The notes beneath the pieces are model-generated. The model ran no database searches, was not told the origin of the DNA, and worked only from the letters and a program-made list of their open reading frames with translations. DNA of 64,000 nt from Salinilacustrithrix flava (lineage in GTDB: Bacteria > Actinomycetota > Acidimicrobiia > Acidimicrobiales > Salinilacustritrichaceae): assembly GCA_024128875.1 (NCBI GenBank), contig JAMYFF010000005.1, forward strand, positions 223,523 to 287,522, written 5' to 3'. Made by a program: the position numbers and the translations under genes. Positions 51,864 to 61,426 of this stretch are shown one piece after another; the first letter of the stretch is position 1; each line of letters starts with the position of its first letter.

Positions 51864-54464
51864 TCACGAGACGGCAACGCCCTCGCGCACCATGCGCCCG
51901 AGCTCCGAGCCGATCTCGGCCCGGAGGTCCGTGGCCGAGATGATCATGTCCACGGCCGTGATCGAGGTGTGGATCAGGCCACGGCCGGCGAGGTGCCGGA
52001 CCTGCACGCCGGCGGCGTCGAGGGCCTCGGCGTAGGCCTCGCCCTCGTCGCGCAGCGGGTCGAACTCGCAGGTCACGACCAGCGCCGGCGGCAGGCCGGA
52101 CAGGTCGGGGTTGCGGAGGGGCGCCGCACGTGGATCGGTGCGGTCGGCCGGGTCGGCGTAGTGGTCCCAGAACCAGGCCATGAGGTCGCGGGTGAGCATG
52201 TAGCCCTCGCCGTTCTCCTCGTAGCTCGGGCGGCTGAAGTCCGAGTCGGTCACCGGGTTCACCAGCACCTGGGCGCTGATGTGCGGCGCACCGGCGTCCC
52301 GCGCCTTCTGGGCCGCCACGGCAGCGACGTTGGCACCGGCGCTCCAGCCGGCCACGGCCAGCGCGCCGGGGATGCCGCCGAGCTCCTGGGGGTGCTCGGC
52401 GATCCACTGGACGGCGGCGAAGCCGTCCTCGGCGGCGGCAGGGAAGCGGGCCTCAGGCGCGTGGCGGTAGTCGACGGAGACGATCACCGCGTCGGCCCGC
52501 AGGCACAGGTCGCGGCAGAACGGGTCGTCGGAGTCGTGGCTGCCGAGCACCCACCCGCCGCCGTGGAAGTAGGCGACCACCGGGTGCGGGCCGGGCGTCG
52601 GCGGTCGGTACAGGCGGTAGCGCAGGTCGCCCTCGGCACCGGGCAGCGTGCCGTCGACGATCTCGCCGACGTCGGGGCCCGGGGGGCGCTCGGCGTTCAT
52701 CGTGTCGGAGAAGGCGCGGGCATCCTCGGCGGACATCGAGTCCATCGTGGGCAGCTCCATCTCGGCCATGAGCTCGAGGACCATGGCCACGTCGGGCTGC
52801 AACCGGCGGATCACGCCGTCGTTGCGCTGCACCCTGCCGTCACCGCGGAGCTCGAAGCCGAGGTAGCCGGCCTCGACCACCTCGTCGCACGCCTGCCGGT
52901 AGCCGTCGACGCCGCCGACGTAGGGCAGGAAGACACGGGGCTTCCCGGGCACGTTGGCGCCCATGTACCAGGAGTTCGCCGTCGGGTACAGCGTGATGTC
53001 GGCGCAGTCGTTGACGTGCTGCACCCAGCCCGACTCCGCGGTCTGGGTCGGCTCGATGACGTCGAAGCCCTGCTCGCGCAGGTCGACGAGGGTGTCGGCG
53101 ATCCAGTCCACGTGCTGCTCGATCGACACCATCATGTTGGACAGCACCGACGGGCTCCCCGGCCCGGTGACCGTGAACAGGTTGGGGAACCCGACCGAGG
53201 TGAGGCCGAGGTAGGTGGTGGGCCCGTCCGCCCACTTCTGCTCCAGGGTGACGCCGTCGCGCCCTTCGATGTCGACGGACACGAGCGCGCCGGTCATGGC
53301 GTCGAAGCCGGTGGCGTAGACGATGGCGTCGAGCTCGAAGGACTCGTCGACGGTGTCGATGCCGGCCTCGGTGACCGTGGCGATCGGGTGCTTGCGCAGG
53401 TCGACCAGGCGCACGTGGGGCAGGTTGTAGGTGGCGTAGTACCCGCTGTCGAGGCACGGGCGCTTGGAGGCGAAGGGGTGATCGGTGGGGCACAGGGCCT
53501 CGGCCGTCTCGGGGTCGTCGACGATGGAGCGGATCCTGCCCCGGATGTAGTCGGCGACGACCTCGTTGGCGGCCGGGTTCACCAGGACGTCGTTGAAGAC
53601 GCCGATGATCTCGAACAGCTCGCCCTTCTCCCAGGCGGCGTCGAGGCGCTGCTTGCGGGTCTCCTCGTCGGCCAGCACCGCGCTGATCTCGGTGGGCTCG
53701 CCCGGGATGCCGCCCCGCGACCACTTCGCCGCCTCCCGGTAGGCCTCGCGGTCGGCCTCGAGCTCGGCCTTGCGCTCCTCGGACACGGGGCCGTTGTGCG
53801 CCGGGATCGAGAAGTTGGGCGTCCGCTGGAAGACCGTGAGCTCGCTCGCCTGCTGGGCGATGATCGGGATGGACTGGATCGCGGACGACCCGGTGCCGAT
53901 GACGCCCACCCGCTTGCCGGTGAAGTCCACGCCCTCGTGGGGCCAGCGGCTCGTGAAGTACACCTCGCCGCCGAAGCGCTCGGCACCCTCGATGTCGGGC
54001 GTCTTCGGCATCGACAGGCAACCGGTGGCCATGACGTACCAGCGGCAGGTCAGCTCGTCGCCGGCCTCGGTGCGCACGTGCCAGCGGGACGACTCCTCGT
54101 CCCAGCGGGCGGCGTCGACCCGCGTGTCGAAGCGGATGTCGCGGCGCAGGTCGTGCTTGTCGGCGACGTGCTGGGCGTAGCGGAGGATCTCGGGCTGGGT
54201 GGCGTACTTCTCCGACCACGTCCACTCGTCCTCGAGCTCGGGATCGAAGCTGTACGTGTAGTCGACCGTCGGGATGTCGCAGCGAGCACCCGGGTACCGG
54301 TTCCAGTACCAGGTGCCGCCCACGTCGTCGGCCGCCTCCAGCACGACGGTGGAGAAGCCGGCGTTCCGGAGCCGGTGCAGCAGGTACATGCCGGCGAAGC
54401 CGGCCCCGACGACCACCACATCGAGCTCGGTGCTGCCGTCACGCGTGCCGTTCGAATCCACCAT
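51864..54464 (-). CDS. fusion: Baeyer-Villiger-type flavin monooxygenase + HSL-family alpha/beta-hydrolase
   Basis: One 866-residue reading frame. Residues 1-545 are a type I Baeyer-Villiger/flavin monooxygenase. It has an FAD loop [11 protein letters not shown] (17-27), [15 protein letters not shown] (49-63), NADPH loop [12 protein letters not shown] (187-198), [10 protein letters not shown] (334-343) and ATGFDAM (384-390). The signature F-x-G-x3-H-x3-W is present as 164-174 except that position 170 is Phe, not His. Residues about 585-866 are an HSL-type esterase with HGGGW (634-638), GWSAG (nucleophile Ser708), Asp802 and His832. The two halves would oxidise a ketone to an ester and hydrolyse it. 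The start ATG has GAGGGGG upstream. No stop or frameshift separates the halves. Confidence 0.9.
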   Translation of the reverse strand: MVDSNGTRDGSTELDVVVVGAGFAGMYLLHRLRNAGFSTVVLEAADDVGGTWYWNRYPGARCDIPTVDYTYSFDPELEDEWTWSEKYATQPEILRYAQHVADKHDLRRDIRFDTRVDAARWDEESSRWHVRTEAGDELTCRWYVMATGCLSMPKTPDIEGAERFGGEVYFTSRWPHEGVDFTGKRVGVIGTGSSAIQSIPIIAQQASELTVFQRTPNFSIPAHNGPVSEERKAELEADREAYREAAKWSRGGIPGEPTEISAVLADEETRKQRLDAAWEKGELFEIIGVFNDVLVNPAANEVVADYIRGRIRSIVDDPETAEALCPTDHPFASKRPCLDSGYYATYNLPHVRLVDLRKHPIATVTEAGIDTVDESFELDAIVYATGFDAMTGALVSVDIEGRDGVTLEQKWADGPTTYLGLTSVGFPNLFTVTGPGSPSVLSNMMVSIEQHVDWIADTLVDLREQGFDVIEPTQTAESGWVQHVNDCADITLYPTANSWYMGANVPGKPRVFLPYVGGVDGYRQACDEVVEAGYLGFELRGDGRVQRNDGVIRRLQPDVAMVLELMAEMELPTMDSMSAEDARAFSDTMNAERPPGPDVGEIVDGTLPGAEGDLRYRLYRPPTPGPHPVVAYFHGGGWVLGSHDSDDPFCRDLCLRADAVIVSVDYRHAPEARFPAAAEDGFAAVQWIAEHPQELGGIPGALAVAGWSAGANVAAVAAQKARDAGAPHISAQVLVNPVTDSDFSRPSYEENGEGYMLTRDLMAWFWDHYADPADRTDPRAAPLRNPDLSGLPPALVVTCEFDPLRDEGEAYAEALDAAGVQVRHLAGRGLIHTSITAVDMIISATDLRAEIGSELGRMVREGVAVS

Positions 54465-54556
54465 CCGTCGTCCCCCTCGGTCCGTCCGTGCTGCCTTCTG
54501 GCAACGTCTGTGGCCAGTGTCACACAGCGACGCACCCCGGCGCAGAACCCACCCGC

Positions 54557-55180
54557 TCAGCCGTCCGGCGGGCCCAGCGCGCCGGCCCGGAAGTGGCGGC
54601 GGCACAGCAGCTCGTAGGTGACCACGTCGCCGAACAGGGGCGTGTCGTCGGCCGCCACGGTGTCGCCGACCACGATCGTCTCGCCGTGCCGGACCAGCTC
54701 GCCGTTCACCAGCCGGGCGTTGTTGGTCGCCCGCGCCCCGCACCAGCAGCGGGCCTCCACGTGCAGCTCCACCCGCTCGTCGGCGATCTCGAACATCCGC
54801 TTCGTGCCCTCGAACAGCACGCCGCGGAAGTCGGTCAGCAGCCCGAACGCGTAGACGTCGGCGCCCAGCTCGTCGGCGACGAGCGCGAGCTGGTCGACCT
54901 GGTCCACCGCGTAGAACTGCACCTCGTCGCAGACCAGGTAGTCGAGGCGGCCGTTCAGGGCCACCTCCTGGGCGGCAACGGCGCACAGGTCGAGCTCGGG
55001 CGTCACCTCCACCGCCGTGGCCGAGACACCGAGCCGGCTCGACACCCGTGCACCCTCCCGGTCGAACAGCGACAGGAGCAAGCCGTGCCGGGACTGCTTG
55101 GCCAGGTTGTGGTGGATCTGGAGGGCCAGGGTGCTCTTGCCGGAGCTCATCGTGCCGTACGAGAAGCGCAACAGGCCCAT
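54557..55180 (-). CDS. tdk: thymidine kinase
   Basis: A 207-residue type II thymidine kinase. P-loop GTMSSGKST is near 9-17, [13 protein letters not shown] (Walker B and catalytic Glu) near 80-92, and the C-terminal zinc domain has [12 protein letters not shown] and a CRRHF end. It phosphorylates thymidine for salvage. The ATG at 55178-55180 is selected as the usual TK start (MGLLRFSYG). It precedes the monooxygenase-esterase gene by 92 bp and is divergent from the histidine kinase (136 bp). Confidence 0.93.
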   Translation of the reverse strand: MGLLRFSYGTMSSGKSTLALQIHHNLAKQSRHGLLLSLFDREGARVSSRLGVSATAVEVTPELDLCAVAAQEVALNGRLDYLVCDEVQFYAVDQVDQLALVADELGADVYAFGLLTDFRGVLFEGTKRMFEIADERVELHVEARCWCGARATNNARLVNGELVRHGETIVVGDTVAADDTPLFGDVVTYELLCRRHFRAGALGPPDG

Positions 55181-55316
55181 GCGCGCCGACCGTAGCCACC
55201 GCGATCGGCTCGGTCGTCCTCTGCGGTGGGAACGGACCGACCGCCGCCAAGCGGGCGAAACGGGATCCTCGACCCACGGGCGCGCGCGCCACGACCCAGA
55301 GCGCGAACATGACCAC

Positions 55317-57218
55317 ATGGTGGGCGGCACGGGCGGCACCGGAGCGGAGACGGCGATCGACGACGACACGTGGCGCACCGGGCCGTCGAGCGCGGGCGCC
55401 CAGCTGGTCGCCCGCCTGCTCGAGCAGCACGGCGTCGCCGCCCTGATCTGGTGCGACGGCGCGGTGCCCTGGGCCAACGACACCGCCCTGGATCTGATCG
55501 CCGAGGACCAGCTGGTCGAGGACGGCGCGAGTCGCCTGCGACGCCTCGGGGACTCCATCGGCGACTGGAGCGTGCTCGCCGACCTGGGACCGGGCGAGGA
55601 GCGCGCCATCGCCCTCGAGCTCGCCTCGACGCGTGCCCTGCTGACCGTCTCGGCGGTGGCCCTGCGCGCCCACGACCCGTCCAACACCGAGGTGCTGGTC
55701 ACGTTCCGGGCCCCGCTGGAGCGCCCGGTCGACCCGGCCCACGTGGCTCGCCTCGAGGCCATGCTCGACTCGGCCAGCGACATCATCACCGTGATCGACC
55801 AGCGGGGCCGGGTGCGCTACTCGAACCCGGCCGCCGGGCGCATCACGGGCCTCTACGGATCCGTCGCCAACGGGTCGAACATGGTGGAGTTCGTCCACCC
55901 CGAGGACCACGCCGCCGCGCTCGAGGCCTTCGACCGCGGCGTCGTGAAGGGCGAAGCGGTGGAGCCGCTGGTCCTGCGGATCCGGATGGCCGACGACGAG
56001 TGGCACCACACCGAGGTCGCGCTGGCCGGGTCCGTCGAGCTGGACGACGGCACGACCGGCCACGTCGTGTCCCTGCGCGACATCTCCGACCGCGTCCGAC
56101 GGGACGAGGAGGCGAGCAGCCACCGCCGCCACCTCGAATCCCTGGTGGAGAACATCGACGACGTGATCGTCATCCTCGGGCCCGACCTGTCGGTGCGGTG
56201 GACGAGCCCGGGCATCGAGCGCTTCGTGGACGCCCCCGCCTACACCAACGTCGGCGAGAGCGCCTTCAACGACATGCACCCCGACGACGTCGACGGGGTG
56301 ATCGGGGCCCTCGGCGAGGCGATGGCGGAGCCGAACGGCCGCGCTCGGGCGTCGCTGCGCCTCCGCCACGCCCGCTTCGGCTGGCGCTGGATCGAGGCGG
56401 CGGTCGTCAACCGGCTCGACGACCCCGACGTCGAGGGCCTGGTGTGCACGCTGCGCGACGTCACCGACCAGCGCGACGAGGCCGGCGAGCTGGCTCGCCT
56501 GCGCGACCAGGATCGGGACGAGATGAGCCGCCTGCGCGAGGCCGACCGGTTGAAGGACCAGTTCCTCGCCACGGTGTCCCACGAGCTGCGCACCCCGCTG
56601 ACGGCCGTGCGCGGCTTCGGCTCGGTCCTGCGCCAGCAGTGGTCCCGCCTCGGCGACGCCGACCGGGACCAGCTCCTCGATCGCATCGTCGCCAACGCGA
56701 CGTCCATGGAGACGATGATCGAGCAGCTCCTCGACTTCTCCCGGCTGCAGGCCGGGCGGGTGCAGGTCGAGCTCGAGCCGCTCGACCTGCACGAGGTGGT
56801 GACGGAGATGGTCGACTCCCTGGACCTGCACCTCCAGGCCCACGAGGTCGTCGTCGATACCAACGGGCTGCGGGTCCTCGGGGACCGCTACGCCTTCGGC
56901 CACGTCCTGCGTAACCTGCTCACCAACGCGGCGAAGTACTCCAACGCCGGTACCCGCATCGACATCGAGGCCGAGCGGGTCGACGACACGGTCCACCTGC
57001 ACGTGCGAGACCAGGGGATCGGCATCGCCCCCGAGGACCAGCGCCGGGTGTTCCAGAGCTTCTTCCAGTCCGCTCCTGCGCTCTCCGACCGTCGGGGCAC
57101 CGGCGTCGGTCTCAACGTGGCGCGCCGCTACGCCCAGCTCCAGTCCGGCGGCCTCGACCTCGAGAGCGAGCTCGGCGTCGGGACCACGTTCACCTTCACC
57201 CTCCCGGTCGCCGACTGA
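55317..57218 (+). CDS. PAS domain-containing sensor histidine kinase
   Basis: A 633-residue cytosolic sensor kinase without transmembrane segments. A divergent PAS-like region (about 25-135) and two clear PAS domains (about 145-265 and 270-390) precede a HisKA domain with phospho-acceptor His422 in [17 protein letters not shown]. The HATPase domain has [10 protein letters not shown] (N box), [10 protein letters not shown] (G1) and [11 protein letters not shown] (G2). No response regulator is adjacent, so it is an orphan. It is convergent with a GGDEF protein. The start ATG at 55317 is not supported by a clear Shine-Dalgarno. Confidence 0.88.
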   Translation: MVGGTGGTGAETAIDDDTWRTGPSSAGAQLVARLLEQHGVAALIWCDGAVPWANDTALDLIAEDQLVEDGASRLRRLGDSIGDWSVLADLGPGEERAIALELASTRALLTVSAVALRAHDPSNTEVLVTFRAPLERPVDPAHVARLEAMLDSASDIITVIDQRGRVRYSNPAAGRITGLYGSVANGSNMVEFVHPEDHAAALEAFDRGVVKGEAVEPLVLRIRMADDEWHHTEVALAGSVELDDGTTGHVVSLRDISDRVRRDEEASSHRRHLESLVENIDDVIVILGPDLSVRWTSPGIERFVDAPAYTNVGESAFNDMHPDDVDGVIGALGEAMAEPNGRARASLRLRHARFGWRWIEAAVVNRLDDPDVEGLVCTLRDVTDQRDEAGELARLRDQDRDEMSRLREADRLKDQFLATVSHELRTPLTAVRGFGSVLRQQWSRLGDADRDQLLDRIVANATSMETMIEQLLDFSRLQAGRVQVELEPLDLHEVVTEMVDSLDLHLQAHEVVVDTNGLRVLGDRYAFGHVLRNLLTNAAKYSNAGTRIDIEAERVDDTVHLHVRDQGIGIAPEDQRRVFQSFFQSAPALSDRRGTGVGLNVARRYAQLQSGGLDLESELGVGTTFTFTLPVAD

Positions 57219-57270
57219 GTGTCGGCTGCGGCGACCTCGGGCTGCTCGGCTGCGCCTCGCGACATCCCCT

Positions 57271-59115
57271 TCAGCTGGCGCCGGTCTCCTCCGGTCCGGC
57301 GACGACGGTGCGGTTCCGTCCACTGCGCTTCGCCTCATACAGCGCCTGGTCCGCCGCGCCCACCAGCGACGGCAGGGAGGTGGCGTGCACCGGCATGGAC
57401 GCCACGCCGACGGAGACCGTGACGGGCCGGGGCTCGCCGGGCGCGGCGAAGTGGTGCTCCACCGCTTCGCGCAAACGCTCCCCGAGCAGGCAGGCCGACT
57501 CGAGGTCCGTCTCGCGCATCACGACGGCGATCTCCTCGCCGCCGTAGCGATAGACGGTGTCGCTGCCCCGGACGCTCGCCGCCAGGATGCGGGCGATGGT
57601 CTGCAGCGCGACGTCGGCGGCCTGGTGGCCGAGGGTGTCGTTGTAGTCCTTGAACCGGTCGACGTCGATCATGGCGAACCCCAGCGGCCGCCCGTACCGG
57701 TGGCTGGCGCCGACCTCGCGGTCCAGGTCGATCTCCATGCGACGACGGTTCGGCAGCTGGGTGAGTGCATCCGTCATCGCCATCGTCGCGGTGTGCTCGT
57801 GGACGCGCGCCGCACCCACCGCAGTGGCGGCCTGCGTGGCCAGCGCCTCGAGCACCCGCATCGTGCTGTCGGGCTCCTCGGCATCGGGCGGGAACGCCAC
57901 CTCGATCACACCGATGACCTCGGCACCGACGACCATCGGCACCGCCACCGCCCCACCCTCCTCCGAGTGACCCTCGAGCGACCTGGCGATCGAGCCTCGA
58001 GGCGTCCCCTCGATCCGACCGAAGCGAGCGGCCCGTCCCACCGGCCCCTCGCCGACCGGGACCGGGTCGAGCCCGATGGGCTCGAGCGCGGGCCCCGAGC
58101 TGTCGGCGATCGCGCCCAGGGTCTGTTCGTCGGTGCTGCGGAGCCACACGACGACGCGGTCGGACCCGGTGATGCTCGTGGTCGCGGCGCAGAGGCCGCG
58201 GATGACGTAGCGCAGGTTCAGGCTGCCGGCGACCTCCCGCGCGAAGCGCAGGACCTGGCCGAGCTGGCTGTTCTGCGTCCGCAGCTGGTCCCCCTGCGCA
58301 TCGACCACGGCGCGAGCCGAGGCCAGCTCCGCGGCGGTGTCGTCGATGCCGCGCTGGATGCCGGCCAGCTCCGCCGGCCCCATCGGGGGCGGGCCGGGCG
58401 TGAGATCTCCGGCGGCGACCCGGTCGAGACGGAGCTGGACCGAGTCGAGCGCGCCCTTCACGGCGTTGCGGAGCCTGCGGCCCTGCACGAGCGAGAACGC
58501 CACCGTGACGAGCGCGATGGACACGGCGAGCGCCGCCGTGCGGGTCACCGCCGCGGTCTGGCGGTCGAGGGCGTCGGTGCGCTCGGCCTGGAGCGCAGCG
58601 ATGAGCTCCTGGTAGTCGGCGCGGTAGGCGTCGAAGAGCTGCTTGCCCTCGAACACCAAGGCCTCGCTGATCACCCGGTTGCTGCCCCCTGCCTCGCCGA
58701 CCGCCAGCGCATCAGGAACCCAGGCGTTGGTCCATGCCGCCTTCGACAGCCGGAGCTCGAGGTGGAGCCGGTCCCCGTCGTCGCCGGCGGACAACGGCAC
58801 TTCGTCCATGCGCTCCATCACCCGCCGGGCGTCCTGGTACGCCTGGAGGAACCGCTCATCGCCGGTCAGCGCATAGGCACGGAGACCGCCCTGTTGGTCG
58901 AGCATCGCCTCGTGCGTCGTGCGCACGACCCGGGTCGCCTCGATGCTGTCCCGGACCCGGGGCCCGTGGAGGTGGTTGTGGGACACCGCGAGGGCGAGCA
59001 GGGAGAGCGCGACCAGGGCCAGGCCCACGGTCGTGACCACCTGCCACCGACCCATGCGGGTCAGCAGGCCGGACTCCGGCTGCGCGTCGTCCGCTTGTGC
59101 TCCCGCTCGTCGCAC
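57271..59115 (-). CDS. CHASE3-GAF-GGDEF diguanylate cyclase
   Basis: A 614-residue membrane protein. One N-terminal helix (about 25-45), a CHASE3-like extracellular helical sensor (about 50-195), a second helix (about 197-215), a HAMP-like linker, a GAF domain (about 290-440) and a GGDEF domain (about 450-605). The active-site motif is YGGEEI (524-529), with a Glu form of GGDEF and Ile in place of the last Phe. An RGSD inhibitory site lies five residues before it, so c-di-GMP feedback is likely. It starts at GTG 59115; an internal ATG at 59055 is possible. Confidence 0.88.
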   Translation of the reverse strand: MRRAGAQADDAQPESGLLTRMGRWQVVTTVGLALVALSLLALAVSHNHLHGPRVRDSIEATRVVRTTHEAMLDQQGGLRAYALTGDERFLQAYQDARRVMERMDEVPLSAGDDGDRLHLELRLSKAAWTNAWVPDALAVGEAGGSNRVISEALVFEGKQLFDAYRADYQELIAALQAERTDALDRQTAAVTRTAALAVSIALVTVAFSLVQGRRLRNAVKGALDSVQLRLDRVAAGDLTPGPPPMGPAELAGIQRGIDDTAAELASARAVVDAQGDQLRTQNSQLGQVLRFAREVAGSLNLRYVIRGLCAATTSITGSDRVVVWLRSTDEQTLGAIADSSGPALEPIGLDPVPVGEGPVGRAARFGRIEGTPRGSIARSLEGHSEEGGAVAVPMVVGAEVIGVIEVAFPPDAEEPDSTMRVLEALATQAATAVGAARVHEHTATMAMTDALTQLPNRRRMEIDLDREVGASHRYGRPLGFAMIDVDRFKDYNDTLGHQAADVALQTIARILAASVRGSDTVYRYGGEEIAVVMRETDLESACLLGERLREAVEHHFAAPGEPRPVTVSVGVASMPVHATSLPSLVGAADQALYEAKRSGRNRTVVAGPEETGAS

Positions 59116-59151
59116 GTGGTCCCCAGACCGCTTCGATTGGCTTCGCCGCGG

Positions 59152-59170
59152 CGAACATACCGGACGTTCG
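59152..59170. promoter_or_regulatory. inverted repeat in the GGDEF/pncA intergenic region
   Basis: CGAAC (59152-59156) and GTTCG (59166-59170) flank a 9-nt spacer whose bases are partly symmetric. TAGGAT follows at 59171-59176 and could be a -10 element for pncA, 29 bp before its GTG. The spacer is too long for LexA. It may bind an NAD-metabolism regulator, which is inference. Confidence 0.35.
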
Positions 59171-59204
59171 TAGGATCGCCCCGGAACCCGACCCAGGAGG
59201 CCCC

Positions 59205-59816
59205 GTGCCCGACGACGTCATCGCCTACGACCCCCGGACCGCGCTCGTCGTGGTCGACGTGCAGAACGACTTCGCCGATCCATCCGGCTCGCTGTACGTC
59301 GCAGGCGGGGACGACATCATCCCTGCCGTGAACGACGAGATCGCCGCGGCGCGCGCCGGCGGAGCCACGGTCGTCACCACCCAGGACTGGCACCCACCGG
59401 CCACGCCGCACTTCACCACCGACGGCGGGACGTGGCCCGTCCACTGCGTCCGGGCCACGTGGGGTGCCGAGCTGCACCCGGACCTCGACATCGAGGCCGA
59501 TCTCGTCGTCCGCAAGGGCACCGGTGGCGAGGACGGCTACTCGGCGTTCACCGTGCTCGACCCCGACACGGGGGCGGCCAGCCCGACGGGCCTCGGCGGC
59601 TACCTGCGGGAACGGGGGGTCCAGCGGGTCGTGGTCGTGGGGCTGGCGGCCGACGTGTGCGTGAAGGCCACCGCACTCGACGCCGTGGCGGCCGGTCTCG
59701 ACACGACCGTCCGCTGGGACGCGACCCGGGCGGTCGACGTGGAGCCCGGCGATGGTGACCGGGCGCTGACCGAGCTGCGAGATGCCGGCGTGCGCGTGGT
59801 CGGTGCCGAACCGTGA
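59205..59816 (+). CDS. pncA: nicotinamidase
   Basis: A 203-residue isochorismatase-fold amidase converting nicotinamide to nicotinate. VVDVQNDFADP (catalytic Asp), QDWHPPATPHF (metal-site residues), VVRKGTG (catalytic Lys) and LAADVCVKATALDA (nucleophile Cys) are all present. The GTG at 59205 follows AGGAGG by 5 bp. Its stop overlaps the pncB start, giving a tight NAD-salvage (Preiss-Handler) operon. Confidence 0.95.
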   Translation: MPDDVIAYDPRTALVVVDVQNDFADPSGSLYVAGGDDIIPAVNDEIAAARAGGATVVTTQDWHPPATPHFTTDGGTWPVHCVRATWGAELHPDLDIEADLVVRKGTGGEDGYSAFTVLDPDTGAASPTGLGGYLRERGVQRVVVVGLAADVCVKATALDAVAAGLDTTVRWDATRAVDVEPGDGDRALTELRDAGVRVVGAEP

Positions 59817-61372
59817 CCGACACGGGTCCGCCCAGCTGGCATCGCAGCCTGCTCTTCACCGATTCCTACCAGCTGGTCATGGCCCAGCTCTACGTCGAGG
59901 ACGGCATCGCCGACCGCACCGCGCAGTTCGATCACCTCTACCGGTCGAACCCGGACTACGGCGGCCACCAGGCCGGCTTCTGCGTGTTCGCCGGGCTGGA
60001 GCCGATGCTCGAGTGGATGGCCACGGTGTCCGTCACCGACGCCGACCTCGCGGCGCTCGCCGCGCAGCGCAACCCGGCCGGCGGCCGGCGCTACTCGGAC
60101 GACTTCCTCGGCTGGCTCGCCGAGCACGGCCACTTCCGGGACCTGGAGGTTCAGGCGGTCGCCGAGGGCCGGGTGGTCCACCCGAACGTCCCCTTGATGA
60201 CCGTCACCGGACCGTTCGCCGCCGCCCAGCTGCTGGAGACGGCCCTGCTCAACCAGTGCAACTACCCCACGCTGATCGCCACCAAGGCGGCTCGCATCGT
60301 GGACAGCGCCCGAGGCGGCGACGTCCTGGAGTTCGGCATGCGCCGCGGGCCCGGGGCCGCTGTCGACGAGGCTGCCCGCGCCGCGCTCATCGGCGGCTGC
60401 TCGGCGACGTCGAACGTGCAGGCGTCGGTCGCCCTGGGGACCGACCCCAAGGGCACCCACGCCCACAGCCTCGTCCAGGCCCACCTCGCCCTCGGCAGCG
60501 GTGAGCTCGGAGCGTTCCGGTCCTTCGCCCGCCGCTACCCCGACGAGTGCATCCTGCTCGTGGACACGGTGGACACCCTGCGCTCCGGAGTCCCCAACGC
60601 CATCCAGGTCTTCGAGGAGCTCCGCGCCGCCGGGCACGAGCCGGCTGGCATCCGCCTCGACTCCGGCGACCTGGCCCACCTGGCCGTGGAGTCGGCCCGG
60701 ATGCTCGACGACGCCGGCTTCGACCGGGCGCGCATCGTGCTGTCCGGCGACCTCGACGAGGTGACCATCTGGCAGGTGCTGACCCAGGTGGCCGACGAGG
60801 CGCCGAAGGCCGGCCTGGACGCAGACGCCATCTGCCGCCGGCTGGTCTACGGCGTCGGCACGCGGCTCATCACCTCCGAGGGCGACCCCGCGCTCGGCGG
60901 CGTCTACAAGCTCACCGCGATCACCGACGAGACCGGCGCGTGGCTCCCGGCGCTGAAGCTGTCGGAGAACCCGGCCAAGGTGCCGATCACGGGGCCCAAG
61001 GCGTGCTGGCGACTCCACGACCGGCGGGGCAAGGCCACCGTCGACCTGATGACCGCACCGGACGAGGTGCCCTTCGACGACGGCGACCGGATGATCGTCC
61101 ACCACCCGGCGCAGGCCGGTGTGCGGCGGGTGATCCTCCGCGACGAGATCACCCGGATCGAGCCGCTCCACGACCTCGTGTTCGTCGACGGCCGCCCGAC
61201 CGGTCCGCCGTCGACGCTGGACGAGCTGCGGGCCCGTCGTCGGGCCGACGTCGACGAGCTCGACTCCGGCGTCCGGCGGATGGTCAACCCGCACCGCTAC
61301 CACGTGTCGCTCAGTGACCGGCTGCACCGGATCCAGCAGGAGACGGTGGATCGCCTGCGGGCGCGCCAGTGA
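59813..61372 (+). CDS. pncB: nicotinate phosphoribosyltransferase
   Basis: A 519-residue NAPRTase that makes nicotinate mononucleotide from nicotinate and PRPP. FTDSYQLVMAQ at the N-terminus, EFGMRRGPG, GGCSATSNVQAS, GTHAHSLVQ (with the autophosphorylated-type His), and IRLDSGDLA define the family. Length suits the longer actinobacterial form. A GTG start overlaps the pncA stop as GTGA. Confidence 0.95.
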   Translation: MTDTGPPSWHRSLLFTDSYQLVMAQLYVEDGIADRTAQFDHLYRSNPDYGGHQAGFCVFAGLEPMLEWMATVSVTDADLAALAAQRNPAGGRRYSDDFLGWLAEHGHFRDLEVQAVAEGRVVHPNVPLMTVTGPFAAAQLLETALLNQCNYPTLIATKAARIVDSARGGDVLEFGMRRGPGAAVDEAARAALIGGCSATSNVQASVALGTDPKGTHAHSLVQAHLALGSGELGAFRSFARRYPDECILLVDTVDTLRSGVPNAIQVFEELRAAGHEPAGIRLDSGDLAHLAVESARMLDDAGFDRARIVLSGDLDEVTIWQVLTQVADEAPKAGLDADAICRRLVYGVGTRLITSEGDPALGGVYKLTAITDETGAWLPALKLSENPAKVPITGPKACWRLHDRRGKATVDLMTAPDEVPFDDGDRMIVHHPAQAGVRRVILRDEITRIEPLHDLVFVDGRPTGPPSTLDELRARRRADVDELDSGVRRMVNPHRYHVSLSDRLHRIQQETVDRLRARQ

Positions 61373-61426
61373 CCCGCCCGGGAGCTGGGAGGGGGACTCC
61401 GATCCCTCGATGGCGAATCCTCCCCC

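Noticed and set aside
51864..54464. Two separate genes (monooxygenase and esterase) with an internal start
   Set aside because: No stop codon lies between the halves, and the linker is continuous in frame; no convincing Shine-Dalgarno marks an internal start near residue 570-590.
59152..59170. CGAAC...GTTCG as a LexA box before pncA
   Set aside because: The half-sites are separated by 9 nt, not the 4 nt required for the Gram-positive SOS box.
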